The notes under the pieces are model-generated. The model searched no databases. It saw nothing but the letters and a program-made list of their open reading frames with translations, and was not told the origin of the DNA. From contig JAUYJH010000100.1 of NCBI GenBank assembly GCA_030688705.1, forward strand, positions 1 to 12,121: a stretch of DNA of 12,121 nucleotides, read 5' to 3'. Made by a program: the position numbers and the translations under genes. The DNA is from Deltaproteobacteria bacterium (GTDB lineage Bacteria; UBA10199; SPLOWO2-01-44-7). Positions 1 through 6,174 of this stretch are shown piece by piece (positions within the stretch are counted from its first letter, which is position 1; the number at the start of each line of letters is the position of its first letter).

Positions 1-124
1 CGCCCAAGAGATAGACCCCTTTGTGCCAGCCCTTTTCTTTGCTGGAATAGTCGGCAGCGGCAAAATTGGTTGAAGAAAATGCCAAACAGAAAATTCCCAA
101 CAACACGCAACATAATTTTTTCAT
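1..124 (-). CDS. N-terminus of an exported protein, truncated by the window edge
   Basis: The first 41 codons of a minus-strand gene begin at an ATG at 122-124 and run off the left end of the window. They encode a clear Sec-type signal peptide: MKK, then the hydrophobic stretch LCCVLLGIFCLAF, then a small-residue region ending FAAA, with likely cleavage before DYSSKEKG near residue 24. The mature start includes GWHKGVYLLG, an aromatic/glycine pattern that would suit the first strand of an outer-membrane beta-barrel, but this is only a guess from 17 residues. A good ribosome binding site (GGGGAG, about 9 nt upstream) lies inside the last codons of the DedA gene, and only 5 nt separate the two genes, so they are probably co-transcribed and translationally coupled. 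The segment is too short for the usual ORF-length cut-offs but looks real. Confidence 0.75.
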   Translation of the reverse strand, partial: MKKLCCVLLGIFCLAFSSTNFAAADYSSKEKGWHKGVYLLG

Positions 125-129
125 ATATT

Positions 130-732
130 TTAGCTCCCCGGAATTTTTTTGCTGGAATAGCTGTATTTTAAGAAGAGGGCAAAGGCAACAATTAAAACAA
201 TCACAATCACCACGTGTTTGGCCGATTCCAAGTCTTTGCGGACGGCATCGATATGATTGCCGAAAACATAGCCCAAACCGGCCACCAGGGTGACATGGAT
301 CAGGACGGCGCTGAAATTGGTCAGAAGATATTTCCAGAAAGAAAAGCCCATCGAGCCGGCCAGCATGTGGGCCGGCCCCCGAAGCCCCGACAAAAATCGG
401 ACCACAAAAATAGTTTTTGTCCCGTGTTTTTTGAAGTAATTCTTGATTTTGGCCTGTCGTTCTAAATGCCAGAATTTTACAATTTTCGGGTGGGCCGCGA
501 TTTTAGTCCCCCATTTTTTGCCGATCAGAAATAAAAGGGCGTCTCCTATGGTGATGCCGGCGACGCAGACCATCCACATCGGCTCTAATCTCACTGCCCC
601 CTCGTAACTCAAATAGCCGGCCATTAAAAGGGTCAGTTCTTCGGGAAGGGGTATTCCCAATCCACAAAGAAGAAGGAGGAGAAAAATTGTGGTGTAGGCG
701 ATATTTCCGGAGAGGGCGTTGAAAAAATCCAT
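130..732 (-). CDS. DedA-family (SNARE-associated/VTT domain) inner-membrane protein
   Basis: This 200-residue polytopic membrane protein belongs to the DedA family, whose members are linked to membrane-potential homeostasis and, in some cases, to flipping of lipid carriers such as undecaprenyl phosphate. Family marks are visible in order: a first hydrophobic segment (about 13-28) leading into GIPLPEE (E31, E32); TIGDALLFLIGKKWG (61-75), the usual G-D-x3-[FY]-x-I-G pattern; then FVVRFLSGLRGPAHMLAGSMGF (109-130) with R112 and R118, the conserved R-F-x-x-G-x-R-x4-x-A-G signature; and hydrophobic segments around 139-157 and 173-188. The length is normal for the family. The ATG at 732 has no visible Shine-Dalgarno sequence, because a short tandem repeat fills the 46 bp between the radA stop and this start. 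It is probably the second gene of a radA-dedA-exported-protein operon. Which DedA paralogue it is cannot be said. Confidence 0.9.
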   Translation of the reverse strand: MDFFNALSGNIAYTTIFLLLLLCGLGIPLPEELTLLMAGYLSYEGAVRLEPMWMVCVAGITIGDALLFLIGKKWGTKIAAHPKIVKFWHLERQAKIKNYFKKHGTKTIFVVRFLSGLRGPAHMLAGSMGFSFWKYLLTNFSAVLIHVTLVAGLGYVFGNHIDAVRKDLESAKHVVIVIVLIVAFALFLKYSYSSKKIPGS

Positions 733-740
733 ATCAAAAA

Positions 741-775
741 TGGACCGTGGACCATGGACTATGGACCAAGGACCC
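741..775. repeat. 7-bp tandem repeat between radA and the DedA gene
   Basis: Five consecutive 7-bp units read TGGACCG, TGGACCA, TGGACTA, TGGACCA and AGGACCC on the plus strand. They fill most of the 46-bp gap between the radA stop (779) and the DedA start (732). Because GGACC/GGTCC and CCATGG are self-complementary, the array has local dyad symmetry. No Shine-Dalgarno motif remains in front of the DedA start. The function is unknown. Confidence 0.85.
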
Positions 776-778
776 CGG

Positions 779-2125
779 TTAAAATATATTATGTAAACAC
801 TCTTGCAGATTTTTTACCGGAAGAAGCTCCATTCCTTCAACACTAAATTTAGATTTCGTGTTGCCGTGCGGAAGGACCGCTTTGGTAAACCCCAGTTTGG
901 CTGCTTCTTTCAAACGCGGTTCGATCAGGCTGACGGCGCGGACCTCTCCGGTTAAGCCGACTTCACCGATAAAAATCATTTTCGGATCGACAGCCATGTT
1001 CCGAAAACTGGAATAGAGGGCGAGGCTTATCCCTAAATCGAGGGCCGGTTCGCTGATTTTGATGCCGCCGGCGATATTGACAAAAATATCCTGATCAAAA
1101 AGCTGAATACCGACTATTTTTTCCAAAACGGCGACCAGAAGAGCGATCCGATTGGTGTCGATGCCGATGGCGGTCCGTCTTGGAGTACCGAGAGGGGAAT
1201 GGGTGACGAGGGCTTGAATTTCCAGAAGCAGGGGACGCGTCCCCTCCAGAGAAGCGGCCACCACAGAGCCGATCGAATTTTGATTCCGCTCCGACAAAAA
1301 AAGATGCGAGGGATTGGCCACTTCGCGCAAGCCCGCGCCGGTCATTTCAAAAACGCCGATTTCATTGGCGGCGCCGAAACGATTTTTAACGGAACGGATG
1401 ATCCGAAACGCATGGCCCGAATCGCTTTCAAAATAGAGAACGCAATCGACCATATGTTCCAAAACTTTCGGTCCCGCGATGGCCCCCTCTTTGGTGACAT
1501 GCCCCACTAGAAATAAAGTCATGCCGGTCGTCTTGGCCGCGGCGATCAACTGTCCGCACGATTCCCGCACCTGGCTCACCGTTCCCGGAGCGGAACTCAA
1601 ATTTTGCGAATAAATGGTTTGCACCGAATCGATGGCGACAATATCGGGCTTTTCTTTTTTGATCAGAGTCAAAAGATTTTCGAGATTATTTTCAGTGACC
1701 ACCCACAATGTTTTTTCGGCAACGCCCAAACGATCGGCCCTGGTTTTAATCTGCGCTGCCGATTCTTCACCGGAGACATACAAAACTTTTTTCCCCAATC
1801 GGGCAATATTTTTAAGGGCATGCAGCAGAAGGGTCGACTTGCCGATGCCGGGATCCCCGCCGATCAAAACCGCGGAGCCCGGGACAAAACCGCCCCCCAA
1901 AACCCGATCGAATTCAGCGATTTTTGTTGGGATATGTAGTGCCTTTAAAGGATCGATCTCGTGAAGCAATTGGGGGGTTACAGCTGTAACCGCACTACCC
2001 GATGGCGCGGCATAACTCTCCTCCACATAACTATTCCATTGATTGCAATCGGGGCATTTTCCCATCCATTTGGGAGATTGAGCGCCGCAATTTTGGCAGG
2101 TGTAGATGGTTTTGGTCTTGGCCAC
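779..2125 (-). CDS. radA: DNA repair/recombination ATPase RadA (Sms)
   Basis: This is a complete 448-residue RadA, the RecA-like ATPase/helicase that helps branch migration and processing of recombination intermediates. In order it shows an N-terminal C4 zinc finger (C10, C13, C24, C27), a Walker A motif GGDPGIGKST (89-98), a Walker B strand IVAIDS (162-167), the RadA-specific KNRFG motif (247-251), and a C-terminal Lon-protease-like domain (about 275-448) including PLGTPRRTAIGID and GGIKISEPALDLGISLAL. The length is close to the E. coli protein (460). The start is GTG at 2123-2125: an in-frame stop lies four codons upstream, and the resulting MAKTKTIYTC places the zinc finger where the family has it. 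A weak AGGGA ribosome site sits upstream. It heads the minus-strand cluster radA-dedA-exported protein, and its upstream region holds the palindrome array at 2145-2219. Confidence 0.97.
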   Translation of the reverse strand: MAKTKTIYTCQNCGAQSPKWMGKCPDCNQWNSYVEESYAAPSGSAVTAVTPQLLHEIDPLKALHIPTKIAEFDRVLGGGFVPGSAVLIGGDPGIGKSTLLLHALKNIARLGKKVLYVSGEESAAQIKTRADRLGVAEKTLWVVTENNLENLLTLIKKEKPDIVAIDSVQTIYSQNLSSAPGTVSQVRESCGQLIAAAKTTGMTLFLVGHVTKEGAIAGPKVLEHMVDCVLYFESDSGHAFRIIRSVKNRFGAANEIGVFEMTGAGLREVANPSHLFLSERNQNSIGSVVAASLEGTRPLLLEIQALVTHSPLGTPRRTAIGIDTNRIALLVAVLEKIVGIQLFDQDIFVNIAGGIKISEPALDLGISLALYSSFRNMAVDPKMIFIGEVGLTGEVRAVSLIEPRLKEAAKLGFTKAVLPHGNTKSKFSVEGMELLPVKNLQECLHNIF

Positions 2126-2144
2126 GCAGAATCCCTAACATTCC

Positions 2145-2219
2145 CTACCAGGTAGGGGAAGTGAATTTCCTACCAGGTAGTGCTACCTGGTAGTGCTACC
2201 AGGTAGGGCTACCAGGTAG
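2145..2219. repeat. Array of five CTACCWGGTAG palindromes, possible operator cluster
   Basis: An 11-bp palindrome occurs five times: CTACCAGGTAG at 2145-2155, 2170-2180, 2196-2206 and 2209-2219, and its exact reverse complement form CTACCTGGTAG at 2183-2193. The last four have an exact 13-bp period with TG or GG linkers. The first lies 25 bp before the second and has longer arms (TTCCCTACC against GGTAGGGGAA). The array sits between the divergent starts of radA (2125) and the unknown gene at 2260, just upstream of a possible -35 at 2223. A cluster of identical dyads in a divergent promoter region suggests repressor or activator sites, but it could equally be a short palindromic repeat element. 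The repeats are directly visible; the regulatory role is inference. Confidence 0.85.
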
Positions 2220-2222
2220 GGG

Positions 2223-2249
2223 TTGACGCAGGTGTTTTGTTGTTATACG
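2223..2249 (+). promoter_or_regulatory. Possible sigma-70 promoter for the 2260 gene
   Basis: TTGACG (2223-2228, five of six consensus) is followed after 15 bp by TATACG (2244-2249, four of six). The spacing is short of the optimum. Transcription would start near 2256, giving an almost leaderless mRNA, which would fit the lack of a Shine-Dalgarno motif before the ATG at 2260. The last palindrome of the array ends 3 bp upstream of the -35. The evidence is weak. Confidence 0.3.
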
Positions 2250-2259
2250 GCCACCGGTT

Positions 2260-4125
2260 ATGATGCTGACAGTTGGCGGGGGGGCAGTTACCACAGCGAC
2301 GCTAGCCGGAAGTTTGCTGACCGGCGCCGATGTTTTCCATACGCAAGTTTTCAGGGCCTCTGCAGATAGTTTGGGTGAAGACCTCCCCGATTTTGCCGCG
2401 GCATTCAATGCCCTGCGCAAAGGGGTACCACATGGTTCCCCAGATTACGCAACGCTTGCCGGTCTCGGTTGGTGGGCGAGCACGATTCAGTTTCTCGCCA
2501 AGGACTCCATTACAACGCAGTTGAGAAACACCCTCTCGGATATCGGAAAAAGAGCCCATGCCCTGCCGTCGTTTTCCCGGCTTGCCGCGGCTGTTTTGCG
2601 ACAGGTTGAAGAACACCAATTGAATATTCTTCTTGAGAAGAGGTCTTCGACACCTGGCGAGGTAACGCAAGAAGGGGGGGCTCATACCTGTGTTTCGCAT
2701 CCTTTCTGCTTTTTGACAGGTGGGGCCCATACACCGATTGAGGGACTGCCGGATCTGTTTAAAAGCGCCCGTGAACTCGATGAAAAAATCATGGACCTTT
2801 TATCGTTCATGGGAGTCTATCACGCCAACATGAATTCCATTCGCCGGCTGGGTTTGGTCTCTCCGCTGATGAAGGCCCTTTCCGGCCTCGCCTTTTACTC
2901 GCACGGAGGCGATCCCTCTCTGCCGCTTTTGGCCGCGAGAGCCCTTTTTGTTTTTCAGGGGGATTCTGGCCGTGCGGCGGAAGAGCCGACAATCGTGATG
3001 GATGCCATTAGGCAGGCAGCTAAAGACCCTCGGAATGTCCCCGCGATTGAACTGGCTCTGGATGGCAGAAAAAGGGATTCGCTGGATGTTTCCACAACAG
3101 CCCTTCGTCTTTTGCGGGACGAAGTCCTCCCCCGCACGTACCGGAGCGGCCATGCGGAAAAAACAGAGTCTGTTTTATCGCTTTCGCAGAGGATACATCT
3201 TAACCAAAGAGACAATGAAGATTTTGACGATCTTCGTTTCAGCCCTTTCGGAGAAGATCGTCTGGCAAAACTTTTGAAAATCAACTGGCAGGGGGACCGC
3301 GTCCGCCTTCGCAAAACAGCCTTTGATATTTTTCGCACACCCGGCACAACGGAGGAAAGAAGGGTCTTTGCCCTTTTCGCCTGGTTTGCGGCAAGGGATA
3401 CCCTGCCCGCGGAAAGTAACATGAGTGAAAGAAGTTTTGTCGGCTGGGAGATGGTCAAATGGGCTGTTGATTTTTCTCAAAATTTGCGTGGTTATGTGGC
3501 CGCCCATCTTTTGAATCATTTGGGTCCCGTTGAGAAACCTTCCGGTTTTTTAACTTCTCTTTACAGCACTCTTCGCGGCAGAACCGATATCGATCCCTTT
3601 TTGCAGATTCAATTGATCCGCGCCTTCCGTCATCAGGTGGAGGCGCAAAGTAGAATGGCTAGGGGGGAACTCTCCGAATTGGCGTGGAGCCTCTTTGACA
3701 TTTTGGAAAGCCGCGATTTTCCCTTTGCAGTCCGCGTGATGGCTTATACAGAAGGGCGCGGAGTTGCGAAACGGCTTGACCCTGAAGGAGCAGAAAAGGC
3801 TGAAGAAAAAGCATGGAAGAGATTGGAGAAGCTTCTATTCAAAGATTTTCCCTTTGCCGCCCGGTTTGGCCCGCGTGAGGATTCGTACGGGGGCGCCTAT
3901 TTACCGGGTCTTCTTTCCTTCAAAAAACCGGATGCTCTCCATGCGACAGCGGCATATTTGAATCTCGAAGGGGCGGCGGGGATCGTGGAAGAACTTTTGG
4001 AAGATATGGGGATTGTCAAAGGGGCGAGACAAAATTCCCCCATCTGTTTTAATTTTGAACTTTTGGTTGCCCGTTTTCCGACAATGAGTTGGCTGGAAAG
4101 AACGTGGTATCGCATGATCGGTTAG
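2260..4125 (+). CDS. Unrecognised 621-residue helical (solenoid-like) protein, first of a tandem pair
   Basis: I do not recognise this protein. It is 621 residues, apparently mostly alpha-helical, with repeated leucine/alanine-rich amphipathic segments that suggest a HEAT/ARM-like solenoid, for example 222-232, 243-266, 278-290, 366-380, 396-421, 446-460 and 468-483. No catalytic motif, zinc site or clear transmembrane domain is visible. The N-terminus (about 2-22) is uncharged and rich in G, A, T and L but lacks the positive charge of a signal peptide. Start: an in-frame stop is at 2224 and the only upstream candidates are the tandem ATGs at 2260 and 2263, neither with a Shine-Dalgarno motif. 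Residues 131-165 are low in helix-forming pattern and contain GGAHT twice. The next gene starts 5 nt after this stop and shares a colinear N-terminal pattern (L-G-E-x2-P-[DN]-[FL]-A, then P-[DN]-Y-A), so the two look like diverged duplicates. Coding potential is strong; function is unknown. Confidence 0.8.
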   Translation: MMLTVGGGAVTTATLAGSLLTGADVFHTQVFRASADSLGEDLPDFAAAFNALRKGVPHGSPDYATLAGLGWWASTIQFLAKDSITTQLRNTLSDIGKRAHALPSFSRLAAAVLRQVEEHQLNILLEKRSSTPGEVTQEGGAHTCVSHPFCFLTGGAHTPIEGLPDLFKSARELDEKIMDLLSFMGVYHANMNSIRRLGLVSPLMKALSGLAFYSHGGDPSLPLLAARALFVFQGDSGRAAEEPTIVMDAIRQAAKDPRNVPAIELALDGRKRDSLDVSTTALRLLRDEVLPRTYRSGHAEKTESVLSLSQRIHLNQRDNEDFDDLRFSPFGEDRLAKLLKINWQGDRVRLRKTAFDIFRTPGTTEERRVFALFAWFAARDTLPAESNMSERSFVGWEMVKWAVDFSQNLRGYVAAHLLNHLGPVEKPSGFLTSLYSTLRGRTDIDPFLQIQLIRAFRHQVEAQSRMARGELSELAWSLFDILESRDFPFAVRVMAYTEGRGVAKRLDPEGAEKAEEKAWKRLEKLLFKDFPFAARFGPREDSYGGAYLPGLLSFKKPDALHATAAYLNLEGAAGIVEELLEDMGIVKGARQNSPICFNFELLVARFPTMSWLERTWYRMIG

Positions 4126-4130
4126 AACTT

Positions 4131-5447
4131 ATGGGTTCTTTATTTATCACTCCCGCTTTGGCTTTTCTCTCCGGATCCTCTACATTGAATGCTTTTTTGG
4201 ACGCAGTTTCCTCCTCTACGGAATACGATTCTTACCTGGGTGAAACCGCTCCAAATTTGGCGTCGGTCGTCCATCAATTTACAATTCTGGTCGGACCGAA
4301 TTACGCGCGGCGATATGCTTTTCAACAAGACCTCACCAGGTTGCGCGAAGCCGGAGAAAAAGGGGTGATTATCTCTCTTGCCAATCATCTGCGCCAAATG
4401 GAACGCAACGCCCCTCTTGTTTCCGGCGCCGCGCTGGCCCTTTTGCAAGACGAGGCCAATCTGGATGAGGAGGGTGCTGTTCATTTCATACGTTTCCCAA
4501 GAGTAACTCCGGCTCTGCCTCCCAACCTTCTGGGTCCCCAGCATCATGATGTGGAGGATATGCGAAATCCCGGGCAGGAACTCAAGACACCGATTCCCCA
4601 CAATTTGGTTCTGGAGGATTATCGGGAGATTTTGCAGGTGAAATCGCCGCAAGAGGCTGTGGCTGTCTTTACCGATTTTTTAGAAATTCCGGCGCGCCGC
4701 ATTTTGGCCCTCAAATACTGGTATTTTTCGCTCGATGGCGATGTCGACATGCGGAGGACGACAGCCAAGGCTTTGTTAAAAACTGTGATCGAAGAAGGTT
4801 GGGGAGATTTTCAGGAATTTGCAATCCGTATTGTCAGCAATCTTTTGGCGGAGGAATATAATATCTGGATGATTTTTTATTTAAGAGAGCTTTGGCATTA
4901 TCTCTCGGAAGTAGATTCTCAACATTTGACCCCATTGCAGGAGAAAACCGTCTTGGCGCTGGTAGGGCAATTTGGCTCTGTTTTGTACCGCCATACCGAT
5001 GACCTGAAAGGTCAGCCCTCTCAACTGGGCTATGAGGAGGTCGTGTCGGGATTGCTCCGTTTTTTCGACCCCTCACGGAATTTTCCGAGAAAAATTCGCG
5101 AAGAGGCCTTTTATTTGTGGGCTTTTATTGTGGAGGATTTTTATCGCAACGGGAAAGAAGGTGTGCATGAGCGTCTTAAAAGAGCAGCGGCAGAAGAAAA
5201 AGACATCGACCTGCTCAATGCCATTCTCGACAGGCATATTTGGAAAGGTCAGCCGCTTCCCATGAAAAGAGTCCGGGAGCTTATCGCGATCACCCTCCGC
5301 AGGGCTGACCTGACTGAAGAGCAAAAGTCTTTTTTTGAGATGCTTGTCAAAAGGGACGATCAAGACTCTGTCGTGGAGGTAGCCGCCGGCTTTCGGAAAA
5401 GATTTGAGAGTTTGGGCCAACTCTTGTTGCGTTGGCTGAAGTTTTGA
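4131..5447 (+). CDS. Unrecognised 438-residue helical protein, second of a tandem pair
   Basis: I do not recognise this protein. From the ATG at 4131 it has 438 residues and, like its neighbour, seems to be an alpha-helical solenoid without catalytic motifs. An uncharged hydrophobic start (MGSLFITPALAFLSG) is followed by YLGETAPNLAS (35-45) and GPNYA (55-59). These match the same pattern at residues 38-47 and 61-64 of the upstream protein, at nearly the same distance from the start. A further resemblance is SLDGDVDMRRTTAKALL (200-216) against ALDGRKRDSLDVSTTALRLL upstream. The frame is open back to a TTG at 4089, inside the upstream gene, so TTG 4089 or GTG 4104 are alternative starts. ATG 4131 is preferred because it aligns the paired N-termini and lies 5 nt after the upstream stop, but no clear ribosome site is visible. 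It is probably co-transcribed and possibly translationally coupled. Function is unknown. Confidence 0.8.
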   Translation: MGSLFITPALAFLSGSSTLNAFLDAVSSSTEYDSYLGETAPNLASVVHQFTILVGPNYARRYAFQQDLTRLREAGEKGVIISLANHLRQMERNAPLVSGAALALLQDEANLDEEGAVHFIRFPRVTPALPPNLLGPQHHDVEDMRNPGQELKTPIPHNLVLEDYREILQVKSPQEAVAVFTDFLEIPARRILALKYWYFSLDGDVDMRRTTAKALLKTVIEEGWGDFQEFAIRIVSNLLAEEYNIWMIFYLRELWHYLSEVDSQHLTPLQEKTVLALVGQFGSVLYRHTDDLKGQPSQLGYEEVVSGLLRFFDPSRNFPRKIREEAFYLWAFIVEDFYRNGKEGVHERLKRAAAEEKDIDLLNAILDRHIWKGQPLPMKRVRELIAITLRRADLTEEQKSFFEMLVKRDDQDSVVEVAAGFRKRFESLGQLLLRWLKF

Positions 5448-5461
5448 CATAATTTGCCGGC

Positions 5462-5983
5462 ATGTCTTTTCTCCTTAAACTTTTGGCGAGCGGATTCGGC
5501 CTCGGTTACGCCCCCGTTTTATCGGGAACGCTGGGGACCCTTTTGGGCATCCCGATTTTTTTGGGGTTGGCTCCCCTGAATCCCTTTTATTATTTTCTGA
5601 CCGTTACCGCCTTTACTTTTTTGAGTATTTTCATTTCCAATCAGGCTCTGCCGTTGTTTGCCGCTTCCAAAAAAGCAGGGGATCCTTCACAGATCGTCAT
5701 CGATGAAGTGGCCGGATTTTTATGGGCCGCGGGGATTGTCCGTTACGCCGGGTTTTGGGATCCCTCTGAAGGGCTTTTGTGGCTCATCGCCGTTCCCTTT
5801 CTTTTTTTTCGCATCTTTGATGCGAGCAAATGGTGGATTGTAGGCCTTGTAGAGCGCCGCTTTCACACCGGCGGTTTGGGCATTGTTTTAGATGACATTG
5901 TCGCCGGCATTCTGGCCGGCATTGCCTCAATCTTTTTCTGCATCGTTTATCCATTTATCGCCTATTTCTTTGCCGCTCTTTAA
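5462..5983 (+). CDS. pgpA: Phosphatidylglycerophosphatase A
   Basis: This 173-residue membrane enzyme removes the phosphate from phosphatidylglycerophosphate to give phosphatidylglycerol. All PgpA hallmarks are seen: GFGLGYAPVLSGTLGTLLG (11-29), the G-x-P-x-x-x-G-T-x-G-T signature; DPSQIVIDEVAG (74-85) with the acidic pair D81, E82; FFRIFDASKWW (115-125) with R117 and D120, where the family more often has K-P after the aspartate; and HTGGLGIVLDDIVAG (135-149) with D144, D145. Hydrophobic segments at about 40-60, 105-116 and 148-170 fit an inner-membrane protein. The length is normal. The ATG at 5462 lies 14 nt after the previous stop and lacks a strong Shine-Dalgarno sequence, so expression may depend on read-through from the upstream pair. 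It ends 10 bp before a perfect 34-bp palindrome. Confidence 0.95.
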   Translation: MSFLLKLLASGFGLGYAPVLSGTLGTLLGIPIFLGLAPLNPFYYFLTVTAFTFLSIFISNQALPLFAASKKAGDPSQIVIDEVAGFLWAAGIVRYAGFWDPSEGLLWLIAVPFLFFRIFDASKWWIVGLVERRFHTGGLGIVLDDIVAGILAGIASIFFCIVYPFIAYFFAAL

Positions 5984-5993
5984 GTTGCTCACG

Positions 5994-6027
5994 AGGAGCC
6001 TGACTCCTCATGAGGAGTCAGGCTCCT
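5994..6027. terminator. Perfect 34-bp palindrome after pgpA, possible terminator or repeat element
   Basis: The left half AGGAGCCTGACTCCTCA (5994-6010) is followed directly by its exact reverse complement (6011-6027). As RNA it would fold into a very stable hairpin 10 nt after the pgpA stop. No U-tract follows, so it is not a classic intrinsic terminator. Each half also contains AGGAG/CTCCT arms and could fold by itself, so two alternative structures are possible. It may be a repetitive palindromic element that works as a transcription barrier or mRNA stabiliser. The symmetry is directly visible; the role is inference. Confidence 0.5.
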
Positions 6028-6037
6028 TATGAATTGT

Positions 6038-6072
6038 GACCAATTTCCGTCGCTCACTGCTGCAAATCGGTC
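6038..6072. promoter_or_regulatory. Spaced inverted repeat upstream of the sigma-54 site, possible activator-binding site
   Basis: GACCAATTT (6038-6046) and AAATCGGTC (6064-6072) form an inverted repeat with 8 of 9 positions matching. It is centred about 80 bp upstream of the predicted sigma-54 start. Enhancer-binding proteins often use such dyads 80-150 bp upstream. A wider 7-bp inverted pair, GAGGAGC (5993-5999) and GCTCCTC (6075-6081), encloses it, so the segment may instead be a short repeat element. Both readings are tentative. Confidence 0.25.
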
Positions 6073-6111
6073 GTGCTCCTCCCTTCAAATAATTCAAAGA
6101 GCCTTTAAGCA

Positions 6112-6127
6112 TGGCACGCCCCTTGCA
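6112..6127 (+). promoter_or_regulatory. Sigma-54 (RpoN) -24/-12 promoter
   Basis: TGGCACG (6112-6118), four bases CCCC, then TTGCA (6123-6127) match the RpoN consensus TGGCACG-N4-TTGCW at every conserved position. The invariant GG (6113-6114) and GC (6125-6126) have the required 10 bp between them. Transcription should start about 12 nt downstream of the GC, near 6137-6140, leaving a leader of about 35 nt before the ATG at 6175. It is intergenic and points at pncC-thpR-recA. A chance match of this quality in 12 kb is unlikely. RpoN promoters need an ATP-dependent enhancer-binding activator, which is not encoded in this window. Confidence 0.75.
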
Positions 6128-6174
6128 ATTCTCTCTGCTAGTTTTCGAAACCGTTCTTTGATAATTAGAGAGTC

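Noticed and set aside
2278..2680. Two runs of seven G inside the first unknown gene (2278-2284 and 2674-2680), a possible phase-variation signal
   Set aside because: Runs of seven G also occur in thpR (7088-7094) and recA (7698-7704), so they reflect the genome's codon and base usage rather than a switch.
4089..4130. The two unknown genes as one gene split by a frameshift, since the second frame is open from 4089 inside the first
   Set aside because: Both have complete-looking ends and paralogous N-termini aligned from 2260 and 4131. A 5-nt spacing is ordinary for an operon. A frameshift cannot be fully excluded.
5444..5449. Perfect TTGACA before pgpA as a -35 box
   Set aside because: No acceptable -10 hexamer lies 15-19 bp downstream, and that position would already be inside pgpA.
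6131..6172. CTCTCT (6131-6136) pairing with AGAGAG (6167-6172) as a leader hairpin hiding the pncC ribosome site
   Set aside because: With the predicted sigma-54 start near 6138, the left arm would not be in the transcript.
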